Source of the DNA: Pseudopedobacter alpinus
Lineage (GTDB): Bacteria > Bacteroidota > Bacteroidia > Sphingobacteriales > Sphingobacteriaceae
Direction: 5' to 3'
DNA: 64,000 nucleotides
Assembly: GCF_042684645.1 (NCBI RefSeq)
Contig: NZ_JBHULV010000038.1
Span: 39,197-103,196 of the forward strand
Shown: positions 25,936 through 33,288 of the stretch, piece after piece
How positions within the stretch are numbered: the first letter of the stretch is position 1
Layout: every line of letters starts with the position of its first letter
Notes under the pieces: generated by a model
Told to the model about the DNA's origin: nothing
The model's database searches: none
Seen by the model: only the letters and a program-made list of their open reading frames with translations
Made by a program: the position numbers and the translations under genes

Positions 25936-26693
25936 ATGGTCTTTCTAAACGCATCATCCCTTGTCTCGACGTTAAAGACGGACGAACGGTAAAAGGCATT
26001 AATTTTGTTGATCTACGCGATGCGGGCGATCCTGTAGAATTGGCTTGGCAATATTCGAATCAAGGTGCCGATGAATTGGTGTTTTTAGACATTACTGCCA
26101 CCCACGAAAAGCGTAAAACTACCATAGAAATGGTAAAATCTGTTGCTCGCCAAATTAATATTCCATTTACCATTGGAGGCGGAATTAGTGAGTTAAAAGA
26201 TGCCGAGGCTTTATTAAATGCTGGAGCAGATAAAATTTCTATTAATTCAGCAGCAGTAAGAAACCCAAAGTTAATAGATGAATTGGCAGCTGCTTTTGGA
26301 GTTCAATTTGTGGTTTTAGCTGTTGATACCAAACACTTACCTACTGGCGATTTTGTACACCTTAACGGAGGAAGAATTGCTACTGAACTACAAACACAAC
26401 TTTGGATAAAAGAAGCTGAAGAACGTGGTGCAGGAGAAATTCTGTTGACGTCAATGGATAAAGACGGCACAAAATCTGGGTTCGATAATATTTTGTTAAA
26501 ACAAATTAATGATATGGTTTCTATTCCTGTTATCGCATCTGGCGGAGCAGGATCTAGTCAAGATTTTATAGATGTTTTCCAACAAAGTAATGTTGATGCA
26601 GCTTTAGCAGCCTCTGTATTTCATTATGGCGAAATATTGATTCCAGAATTAAAACAACTATTGAAAAACAATCAAATAGAAATAAGGCTTTAA
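25548..26693 (+). CDS. hisF: DUF559 domain fused in frame to imidazole glycerol phosphate synthase cyclase subunit (HisF)
   Basis: One frame of 381 residues with no stop between two unrelated domains. Residues about 8-117 are a DUF559 (Vsr-like nuclease fold) domain: ETEVEKFLWQHLNG, FRRQHPVSNYIADFYC, IIIELDGNIH and GIKVLRFTNQEV. After a repeat-encoded linker EVPLGGFRGNG, residues about 132-381 are a complete HisF: KRIIPCLDVKDGRTVKG, FLDITATHEKR, FTIGGGIS, DGTKSGFD and VIASGGAGS, including both catalytic aspartates (CLD and SMDKDGTKSG). HisF alone is normally about 251 residues. An internal ATG at 25905 would give a 262-residue HisF; no other start codon lies between it and the HisF domain. 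Whether a fusion protein, a separate HisF or both are made is open. Confidence 0.9.
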   Translation: MKKQNMFYGADKIIFHNARVLRGRETEVEKFLWQHLNGKQLGCRFRRQHPVSNYIADFYCHQLQIIIELDGNIHYLPEILQNDNIRQTELENLGIKVLRFTNQEVFHNIEKVVNTIKVNMEVPLGGFRGNGLSKRIIPCLDVKDGRTVKGINFVDLRDAGDPVELAWQYSNQGADELVFLDITATHEKRKTTIEMVKSVARQINIPFTIGGGISELKDAEALLNAGADKISINSAAVRNPKLIDELAAAFGVQFVVLAVDTKHLPTGDFVHLNGGRIATELQTQLWIKEAEERGAGEILLTSMDKDGTKSGFDNILLKQINDMVSIPVIASGGAGSSQDFIDVFQQSNVDAALAASVFHYGEILIPELKQLLKNNQIEIRL

Positions 26694-26709
26694 TTTATTA
26701 TCTTTAGGT

Positions 26710-26958
26710 ATGGAATCATTAACTATTGAAATTATTAACCCAAAAGCCAAAAAGCTATTGCAAGATTTAGCGGATATGAATTTGATTAATATTTTTGAAA
26801 ATCTTAGCACAGAAGAAGTTCATGAAGAACAATGGGATTCTCTAACTAAAGAACAACAAGATGGGATTCTTGAAGCTGTAGAGTCAATAAACGCTGGAAA
26901 TGGGATACCTCATGAAGAAGTTATTACAAAAATGAGGAAGAAGTTATTAAATGACTAA
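26710..26958 (+). CDS. Antitoxin of a ParE-type toxin-antitoxin pair
   Basis: A small acidic protein of 82 residues (KKLLQDLADMNLINIF, EQWDSLTKEQQDGILEAVESINAG, HEEVITKMRKKLLND). The two-helix C-terminal pattern with Glu-rich segments and the closing MRKKL is typical of Bacteroidota antitoxins paired with RelE/ParE toxins. It overlaps the toxin gene by 8 bp. Antitoxins of this kind usually neutralise the toxin and repress their own promoter; no separate promoter is evident in the 16-bp gap after hisF. Confidence 0.75.
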   Translation: MESLTIEIINPKAKKLLQDLADMNLINIFENLSTEEVHEEQWDSLTKEQQDGILEAVESINAGNGIPHEEVITKMRKKLLND

Positions 26959-27256
26959 CGAAGTTATTTGGTCTCCTGAATCAGAGATAGACTTGTCCAT
27001 TATTTTAGACTACTTAATTTCTGATTGGAATTTAGAAATTGCTACAAAATTTCTTAAAGAAATTGAATATCATATTAATACTATTTCTAAAAATCCCAAA
27101 TTATATCCCATCATATATAAACCATTAAAATTTAGGCAATGTGTTATTACCAAACATAATAGCCTAATTTATTTTTATAAAGAAGAAAAACTTTATGTAG
27201 TTAGAGTTTTTGATACAAGACAAAATCCAAACAAATTAAAATTTAATAGGAAGTGA
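26951..27256 (+). CDS. parE: ParE/RelE superfamily toxin
   Basis: A 101-residue RelE/ParE-fold protein: VIWSPESEIDLSIILDYL (N-terminal strand and helix), a second helix ATKFLKEIEYHINTI, NPKLYPI, FRQCVITKHNSLIYFY and the closing strand YVVRVFDTRQNPNKL. These match the order of elements in ParE toxins, which act on gyrase; RelE-like mRNA cleavage is the alternative. Its TGA overlaps the GTG start of hisIE (GTGA), so translation of an essential biosynthetic gene is tied to that of the toxin. Confidence 0.82.
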   Translation: MTNEVIWSPESEIDLSIILDYLISDWNLEIATKFLKEIEYHINTISKNPKLYPIIYKPLKFRQCVITKHNSLIYFYKEEKLYVVRVFDTRQNPNKLKFNRK

Positions 27257-27840
27257 AAATAGATTTTACCAAAAGCGACGGATTAGTGCCTGTGATTATT
27301 CAGGATGAAAAAACTTTAGAAGTTTTGATGTTAGGTTACATGAATGAAGAAGCCTTCCAAAAAACAGAAAAAGAACAAAAAGTAACCTTTTTCTCTCGTA
27401 CCAAAAACCGCTTATGGACTAAGGGCGAAGAAAGTGGCAACTTTTTGCATGTAAAATCTATCTCTATAGATTGTGATAACGATACGCTTTTGATTAAAGC
27501 AAAACCGGTTGGCCCAACTTGCCATACAGGCTCAAGAAGTTGTTTCAAAACAGATTATAACCAAAACTTCATTTTTGAGTTAGAAAACATCATTACCGAT
27601 AGATACGAGAACCCAACTAAAAAGTCTTACGTTAACAGTTTAAGAGAAAAAGGATTAAATAAAATTGCACAAAAGGTTGGCGAAGAAGGTGTTGAAACCG
27701 TTATAGCCGCTTTAGCAGAAACCGAATCTGATTTAATCAACGAATCTTCTGATCTGGTTTTTCACCTTTTGGTATTGTTAAAAGAAAAAGGCTTGTCTTT
27801 AGCCGATATAGCTAAAAATTTAGAATCTCGTCATCAATAA
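27253..27840 (+). CDS. hisIE: Bifunctional phosphoribosyl-AMP cyclohydrolase / phosphoribosyl-ATP pyrophosphatase
   Basis: Steps 2 and 3 of the pathway in one protein of 195 residues. The cyclohydrolase part (about 1-105) has FFSRTKNRLWTKGEESGN and the metal ligands DCDND (73-77) and CHTGSRSC (Cys90 and Cys97). The pyrophosphatase part (about 108-195) has KKSYVNSLREKGLNKIAQK and EEGVETVIAA. The start is GTG 27253, which overlaps the toxin stop and gives the usual KIDFTKSDGLVP N-terminus. It ends the run of his genes. Confidence 0.95.
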   Translation: MKIDFTKSDGLVPVIIQDEKTLEVLMLGYMNEEAFQKTEKEQKVTFFSRTKNRLWTKGEESGNFLHVKSISIDCDNDTLLIKAKPVGPTCHTGSRSCFKTDYNQNFIFELENIITDRYENPTKKSYVNSLREKGLNKIAQKVGEEGVETVIAALAETESDLINESSDLVFHLLVLLKEKGLSLADIAKNLESRHQ

Positions 27841-27850
27841 AATATAAATT

Positions 27851-27931
27851 TGGGCGTCCGGGCGGGCTTTGCGTTACCATATTTATCAGCCCAAAAGCTG
27901 ATAAAGGATTTACACTGCAATCTCTGACGCA
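27851..27931 (+). repeat. REP-like palindromic element after hisIE
   Basis: An island markedly richer in G+C than its surroundings (GGGCGTCCGGGCGGGC at 27852-27867) precedes a 9-bp hairpin, TTTATCAGC (27882-27890) with GCTGATAAA (27897-27905), then GGATTTACACTGCAATC and GACGCAAAA. I recall elements starting GGGCGT..GGGCGGGCT and ending in CGCAAAA scattered through Sphingobacteriaceae genomes. The hairpin could also act in transcript stabilisation. Confidence 0.5.
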
Positions 27932-27943
27932 AAATCACAGACA

Positions 27944-28840
27944 ATGAGAGCCACTACTTTAACCGGACATAGCAATCCCATTTATAGCGTTATCAGTCAT
28001 CCTAACGAAAACCTGTTTTATACAGCAGGCAATGACAAGGGAATTGTGGAATGGGATATTAACCTTAAAGTACCACAACGCATTTTTAAAGGGATTAAAC
28101 ACACGGTTTATGCCTTAGAAATTATCCCCAATGAAAACCTATTAATTGCGGGATGTAACGATGGTAGTATTTGCTTTTTCTCTTTGATAAATAGTAGCCT
28201 ATTAAACACCATCAAAAGTAACTCAGCTGTATTCCATTTAAAATACAATGCACTTAAAAACGAATTAATAGCAAGTACTGATAAAGGTGAAATTTTAGTA
28301 ATTGATCCTACAAACAAAAAGTTACTTCATCAATTTCAATCAGGTTATCAGAAGGTAAGAGCGTTCGACTTTCATCAAAATACTAACATTCTTGCAACTG
28401 TTTCTAACGATGAGATGATTCGTTTCTACCATCTAGACGATTACACAGCAATTAGTTCTATTAAAAGTCACGAGAATGGAGTTGGCTCAATTGCCTTCAC
28501 TAGTGATGGAAATACTTTAATAACAGGAGGAAGAGATGCTCAGTTAAAAATTTGGGACACCTATACATGGAAACTTAGAAACAGCTTTCCAGCTCATTTA
28601 TTTCAGATATATAAAATTGCAATTCATCCTTACCTTCCATATTTTGCAACAGCAAGCAGAGATAAATCGATAAAAATTTGGCGAACGGGAGATTATTCGC
28701 TTTTTAAAAATTTAAGTGTTGAAAAATCTAAAGAAGGACACATCTTATCTGTAAATGATATTTGCTGGACAAATGCTGGAAAAAATATCATTTCTGTTGG
28801 TGATGATAAATTGGTGAAAGTTTGGGATTTTGAGGTTTAA
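27944..28840 (+). CDS. WD40 repeat protein
   Basis: A 298-residue protein built entirely from about seven WD40 repeats forming one beta-propeller. Repeat signatures include LTGHSNPIYSVISH...GIVEWDI, SHENGVGSIAFTSDGNTLITGGRDAQLKIWD, ASRDKSIKIWR and VGDDKLVKVWDF (described by their GH and WD cores). It has no signal peptide, so a cytosolic protein-interaction role is likely. It starts 103 bp after hisIE in the same direction with only a repeat between, so read-through from the his operon is possible, but no functional link to histidine is known. Confidence 0.88.
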   Translation: MRATTLTGHSNPIYSVISHPNENLFYTAGNDKGIVEWDINLKVPQRIFKGIKHTVYALEIIPNENLLIAGCNDGSICFFSLINSSLLNTIKSNSAVFHLKYNALKNELIASTDKGEILVIDPTNKKLLHQFQSGYQKVRAFDFHQNTNILATVSNDEMIRFYHLDDYTAISSIKSHENGVGSIAFTSDGNTLITGGRDAQLKIWDTYTWKLRNSFPAHLFQIYKIAIHPYLPYFATASRDKSIKIWRTGDYSLFKNLSVEKSKEGHILSVNDICWTNAGKNIISVGDDKLVKVWDFEV

Positions 28841-28848
28841 AAAATCAA

Positions 28849-30210
28849 TTATCTTTTCAGAAAATCAGCATACCATTTTCCAGAATCCTTAACAGTTCTT
28901 TTTAGGGTATCGAAGTCAACGTGGATCAAGCCAAATCTTGGGTGATAACCTTCTGCCCATTCAAAATTATCGGTCAAAGTCCAAACAAAATAGCCATTCA
29001 CTTCATAACCATCGTCTTTAGCTCTTAAAATTTGTTTTAAATTGTCTTGTATATACTTTTTGCGTTCCACATCATATACTTCACCGTTAACTAATTCATC
29101 AGGAAAAGCAGCACCATTTTCAGTAATCAGTAGTTTTTTTATTTGAGGATATACACTAAATTTTTTAATCATTTCATACATCGCTTCGGGGTAAACTTCC
29201 CAACCCATTGTAGTTAATGGTACCTTTCTTTTCTCTGCTTTAACTAAAGATGCACTCACATAAGGCATCAGCCAAGAGTTTTTAACAACCTCACGGGTGT
29301 AATTTTGAATCCCAATAAAATCGAAATCAAAAATCAAATTTTTATCATCTTCTGGCTGCATCATTTTTTTGATGCCTTTTAAAACTGGTAAATCCTTTTC
29401 CGGGAAACCTAAACCTAACAAAGGTTCTATGTATAACCGATTCAGCAATGCATCTATTCGTTTTACAGCCATAAAATCTCTTTCTATATTTCGGTATGGT
29501 TCAACATGCGAACAGGAGAAAGTTGTCCCAATATTCGCATCCTTAACATATTGTCTTAATACTCTTCCTCCGGCCGCAATTGCCAAAGTTGTGTGAAGTA
29601 CAGCTGGCAAAAAATTCTTCATTCCACGCCTGCCTGGGGCATGTAATCCTAAAAAATACCCTGCCCCTGTAAAAACTACAGGTTCATTCATCACTATCCA
29701 GTTTTTTACCCTGTTTCCAAAATTTTTGGCACAAATACTTACGAATTCTTCAAACCACTTTATAATTTCACGGTTGGTCCAACCCCCTTTTAACTCCAAG
29801 GCATAAGGTAAATCCCAATGATATAAAGTTAACCAGGGTGTAATACCAGCAGCTAAACAACAATCAATTACACGGTTGTAATAATCAATTCCGGCTTGGT
29901 TTATTTCTCCGATTCCTTGAGGTAAAATCCGCGACCAAGCAATAGAAAATCTGAAATTAGGAATATTTAATTCTTTGATGAGTGATATATCGTTTTGATA
30001 CTGATTGTAAAAATCACAGGCTATGTTACCATGGTGCCCATCTTTTGTTTTACCCTTTTGCTGCGTAAAAACATCCCAAATAGAGAAACCTTTACCGTCT
30101 GCATCATGGCCACCTTCAATTTGATAAGCAGCCACAGTAACTCCCCATTTAAAATGGGGACCAAAATCTTCTTTATTTAAAGTAAATGGAGAGGAGTGGA
30201 TATTTATCAT
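28849..30210 (-). CDS. GH1 family beta-glucosidase
   Basis: A 453-residue glycoside hydrolase family 1 enzyme. The acid/base is Glu176 in VMNEPVV and the nucleophile Glu363 in LITENGA. The N-terminal signature FKWGVTVAAYQIEGG is present, with GFSIWDVF and FRFSIAWSRI. There is no signal peptide, so it probably cleaves imported disaccharides or glucosides in the cytosol. Its stop is 8 bp from the convergent WD40 stop. The nearest upstream gene on the same strand is galM, separated by 306 bp. Confidence 0.95.
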   Translation of the reverse strand: MINIHSSPFTLNKEDFGPHFKWGVTVAAYQIEGGHDADGKGFSIWDVFTQQKGKTKDGHHGNIACDFYNQYQNDISLIKELNIPNFRFSIAWSRILPQGIGEINQAGIDYYNRVIDCCLAAGITPWLTLYHWDLPYALELKGGWTNREIIKWFEEFVSICAKNFGNRVKNWIVMNEPVVFTGAGYFLGLHAPGRRGMKNFLPAVLHTTLAIAAGGRVLRQYVKDANIGTTFSCSHVEPYRNIERDFMAVKRIDALLNRLYIEPLLGLGFPEKDLPVLKGIKKMMQPEDDKNLIFDFDFIGIQNYTREVVKNSWLMPYVSASLVKAEKRKVPLTTMGWEVYPEAMYEMIKKFSVYPQIKKLLITENGAAFPDELVNGEVYDVERKKYIQDNLKQILRAKDDGYEVNGYFVWTLTDNFEWAEGYHPRFGLIHVDFDTLKRTVKDSGKWYADFLKR

Positions 30211-30516
30211 GTAAAAGCAAACTTATTGCGAATGCATGCAAAATACGCTGTATAAGGTGAAAATCAAAAAAATATAGTATTAATGTATAAACAACGACTT
30301 CATTCTACTTAAAAAATAAAGGTCTTTTACTTTTCTTATTAAACGAACTATAAACGATGAAATAATCATAATCTTAAATTTTAACTAAAGATACCTGCAT
30401 TGTATAAAGCTAAGGTTTAGCGAATAATAATTTTTTGTTAAATATTAGAAGCTAGTTCTTTCATGATTAGTACAAAACCTGTTGAAAAAACACGACAAAT
30501 TTTTAATTTAATTGGT
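30211..30516. other. Intergenic, GH1 to galM
   Basis: About 300 bp of very AT-rich DNA with no reading frame of note. It should hold the promoter of the GH1 gene (minus strand). I see no convincing terminator hairpin for galM and no clear operator. Confidence 0.5.
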
Positions 30517-31557
30517 TTAAAAAACTTTATAAATTGTTTTAGAAGTAAAAATATCTCCAGCTTTTAAAACTGTTGATGGAAAATTAGGTTGATTTGGAGA
30601 ATCTGGATGATGTTGCGTTTCAAAACAAAAGCCAGTTCTTTCTGAATAAATATTTCCGCTTTTGCCAACATCTGTGCTTAAGTAATTACCTGTATAAAAC
30701 TGCATACCCGGTTGGTTTGTGTAAACTTCTAAAGTCAAACCTGTTATATCTCCTTTTGCTGTAGCTGCTAAATTGAAAGCTTCTTTTTGGTTTAGTACAA
30801 AAGAATGGTCAAAACCATTTCCAATTTTAACTTGTGGATGATCAAAATCTAATTTTTTGGAAATAGCAGTAAATTCTCGAAAATCAAAAGGTGTAGCTTC
30901 AACAGTTGAAAAATTCCCTAAAGGTGTACAATTGTCATTAATAGGAACAAATTGTTGGGCCTCAATTTTAACATCATGGTCTAAAATAGTACCACTACCC
31001 TCTCCATTAAGGTTAAAATAAGCGTGATTAGTTAAATTAACTACTGTATCTTTATCAGTTGTTGCAGTATAGTTGATAGCTAATTCTCCATCATCGTTCA
31101 AATTAAACAGAATATCGCAAATTAGTTCTCCAGGAAATCCACCGTCACCATCTTGACTAATAATTTGCATTTTTATTTCAGTTTCAGAATGATAAAGCAC
31201 TTCCCAAACACTATTATGAAAAGCTTTGGTTCCGCTATGTAAGCTATTAATTCCGTTATTTACTTCTAAATTATAGGTTTTATTGTTTAATATAAACTTG
31301 GCATCTTTTATTCTATTTGCAAACCTACCAACGGTTACACCATAATAAAATTCGCTATTATTAATGTATTCATCAATGCTGTTAAAACCTAAAACAATAT
31401 CTATTTGATTTCCTTTTTGGGGAATTATAAAATGAGTTATTCTTGCACCGTAGTTGCATATATTTACTGTTATGCCTTTATTATTTTTTAGTGTGTAAAG
31501 TTTAACTGGTAATTTATCAATGGTTGTTTCGAAAGCTTTATAGTTTGTGTTTTTCAT
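30517..31557 (-). CDS. galM: Aldose 1-epimerase (mutarotase)
   Basis: Interconverts alpha and beta anomers of glucose and galactose. The 346-residue length fits. Conserved pieces are NICNYGARITHFIIP, VGRFANRI, LHSGTKAFHNSVWEV, the catalytic His in NLTNHAYFNL, GNGFDHSFVLN and the catalytic Glu region GFCFETQHHPDSPN. There is no signal peptide, unlike the lipoprotein mutarotases of some relatives. It is a single gene on the minus strand, between the GH1 gene and the DUF2807 terminator. Confidence 0.95.
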   Translation of the reverse strand: MKNTNYKAFETTIDKLPVKLYTLKNNKGITVNICNYGARITHFIIPQKGNQIDIVLGFNSIDEYINNSEFYYGVTVGRFANRIKDAKFILNNKTYNLEVNNGINSLHSGTKAFHNSVWEVLYHSETEIKMQIISQDGDGGFPGELICDILFNLNDDGELAINYTATTDKDTVVNLTNHAYFNLNGEGSGTILDHDVKIEAQQFVPINDNCTPLGNFSTVEATPFDFREFTAISKKLDFDHPQVKIGNGFDHSFVLNQKEAFNLAATAKGDITGLTLEVYTNQPGMQFYTGNYLSTDVGKSGNIYSERTGFCFETQHHPDSPNQPNFPSTVLKAGDIFTSKTIYKVF

Positions 31558-31698
31558 TATATAAATGGCTTATTTTAATGCTTTAAAATTACAATTCTTT
31601 AGGAAAAGAAACGCTATCAATGTTTTATTATATACTGAAAAGATGATATTTCAATTAAATTATTATCAATGTAAAACAAATTGCAAAAGTTGCCAAAA

Positions 31699-31726
31699 CA
31701 AAAAAAGCCATCTAAAAAGATAGCTT
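31699..31726 (-). terminator. Intrinsic terminator after the DUF2807 gene
   Basis: On the minus strand AAAGCTATCT pairs with AGATGGCTTT (one G-U) around TTTT and runs into TTTTTTTG, just beyond the stop at 31749. Confidence 0.7.
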
Positions 31727-31748
31727 TAATCTCAAAAACCTAATATTT

Positions 31749-32471
31749 CTAATTCACTTTTTGTACATCACTTGCACCGCTAGATGATATCCTTTTAACC
31801 GATGGATTTCCTTTGTAATTTACATCACTTGCTCCGCTTGCTGCAATCTTTAATACGTTTTTTGCATATACATTGCTATCTGAACCGCCACTAGTTTTTA
31901 AATCTATTTCATCAGCAATTAAACCAAAAGCATCCACATCACTCCCACCACTAGCCGCAATTCCTAAGTATTTAACAGTGCCTTTTAATACAACATCTGA
32001 ACCGCCACTACTTGCAATTTTTAAAGCATTAGCATTCAAATTTAATTTTATGTCGCTACCCCCAGATGTTTTAACAGTTACATCACCCAAATTTAACATT
32101 CCCTCGCAATAAACATCTGAGCCACCGCTTACTGTTAAGCTTTCTAATTGTTTAATAGTAACATATACTTTTACATCGTCATCACTTCCCCAAATCCAAT
32201 TTCCCCAACCAGATTTATCAATTTCTAAAACCAACGTACCGTCATTATTTTTAGTAACACTTATTTTATCTATCAAATCTTTTGAACCTTTAAAAAGAAC
32301 TTTATCTTCATTTCCTTGGCTTAAGTATAAATTAATACCAGAAGAAACAATGATTTTATTGAAGTTTTTAAAATTTTTAGTGGTAGAAACTTCTTGTGCC
32401 AATAAAAAATTAGCGCAAAATACAACTGTAAAAACAGTAAAAAATGCTTTGATAATGTTTGGGTTTTTCAT
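31749..32471 (-). CDS. Exported DUF2807 (head GIN domain) protein
   Basis: A 240-residue protein with a signal peptide (about 1-25, ending LLAQE). The rest is a right-handed beta-helix-like DUF2807 domain with repeated SGGSD(V/I) turns (about residues 113-225), a hallmark of the family. Members are common in Bacteroidota, are often induced with envelope stress or adhesion genes, and have no established activity. It is a stand-alone gene on the minus strand, divergent from the phosphoribosyltransferase. Confidence 0.88.
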   Translation of the reverse strand: MKNPNIIKAFFTVFTVVFCANFLLAQEVSTTKNFKNFNKIIVSSGINLYLSQGNEDKVLFKGSKDLIDKISVTKNNDGTLVLEIDKSGWGNWIWGSDDDVKVYVTIKQLESLTVSGGSDVYCEGMLNLGDVTVKTSGGSDIKLNLNANALKIASSGGSDVVLKGTVKYLGIAASGGSDVDAFGLIADEIDLKTSGGSDSNVYAKNVLKIAASGASDVNYKGNPSVKRISSSGASDVQKVN

Positions 32472-32631
32472 GTTTTTATTTAATGGAATGTGAATATTTT
32501 TATAAGCTATTTAATTTAAGACGCTTAAGATGTTAAAAGGTTACATTTTAGTTTAAAATTTATTCAATCTTTTTAAGCAAAAATTTATGGCTTCACTTTT
32601 AATAGTTATTTTAGAGGCATAATTTTAAAAC

Positions 32632-33141
32632 ATGAGCTCAAAAAAAATTTTAATCTTAGACCCTCATCAAATACAGCAAAAAATAAATAGAATTGCTTAT
32701 CAAATTTTAGAAGATAATTTTGACGAAGATGAAATTATTTTGGCTGGTGTAATTGCAAGAGGTTATAGGTTAGCGCTGAGATTAGAAAAAGTACTTTGTC
32801 AAATTTCTAACTTAAAAGTTAGAATTGTAAAATTAGAACTTAATAAAGATAGTTCTAAGTTAGAATCTGCCATAGATATTCCTTTAAGCGATTGCGAAAA
32901 TAAAGTAATAATTTTAGTTGACGATGTGCTAAACAGTGGTAGAACTATAGCTTATGGATTAGGTGTTTTCTTAAATATTAGGCTTAAAAAGCTACGCTCT
33001 GTTGTATTGATTGATAGAAGCCATAAAAATTTTCCGGTAGCTACAGATTTTGTTGGCTTAGAACTTTCTACAGTTTTAAAAGAACATGTAGATGTTGTGC
33101 TTGATGAAGATGGTAAAGAAGATGGCGTTTATTTGAGTTAG
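32632..33141 (+). CDS. PyrR-like phosphoribosyltransferase
   Basis: A 169-residue type I phosphoribosyltransferase. The PRPP-binding motif is VIILVDDVLNSGRTIAYGL (about 87-105). The N-terminal IQQKINRIAYQILEDN and GVIARGYRLA elements resemble PyrR and related uracil phosphoribosyltransferases. PyrR proteins regulate pyrimidine genes or have uracil phosphoribosyltransferase activity, but no pyr gene is nearby, so the role is uncertain. The ATG at 32632 is chosen as the first start before the conserved N-terminal helix. Confidence 0.82.
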   Translation: MSSKKILILDPHQIQQKINRIAYQILEDNFDEDEIILAGVIARGYRLALRLEKVLCQISNLKVRIVKLELNKDSSKLESAIDIPLSDCENKVIILVDDVLNSGRTIAYGLGVFLNIRLKKLRSVVLIDRSHKNFPVATDFVGLELSTVLKEHVDVVLDEDGKEDGVYLS

Positions 33142-33157
33142 CGTTTAGGGCAATAAT

Positions 33158-33189
<32 letters not shown>

Positions 33190-33230
33190 ATTTATGATTT
33201 AAGGATATTTCATTTTAAAATCTATAGCAA

Positions 33231-33267
33231 AAAAAATCCCCGAAATTAATTTCGGGGATTTTTTTAT
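33231..33267. terminator. Bidirectional terminator between the PRTase and symporter genes
   Basis: AATCCCCGAAAT (33235-33246) is part of a perfect palindrome centred on TTAA, flanked by an A run on the left and a T run on the right. It can end transcripts from both convergent genes. Confidence 0.88.
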
Positions 33268-33288
33268 TGAGTAAACTTTTAGTCTTTT

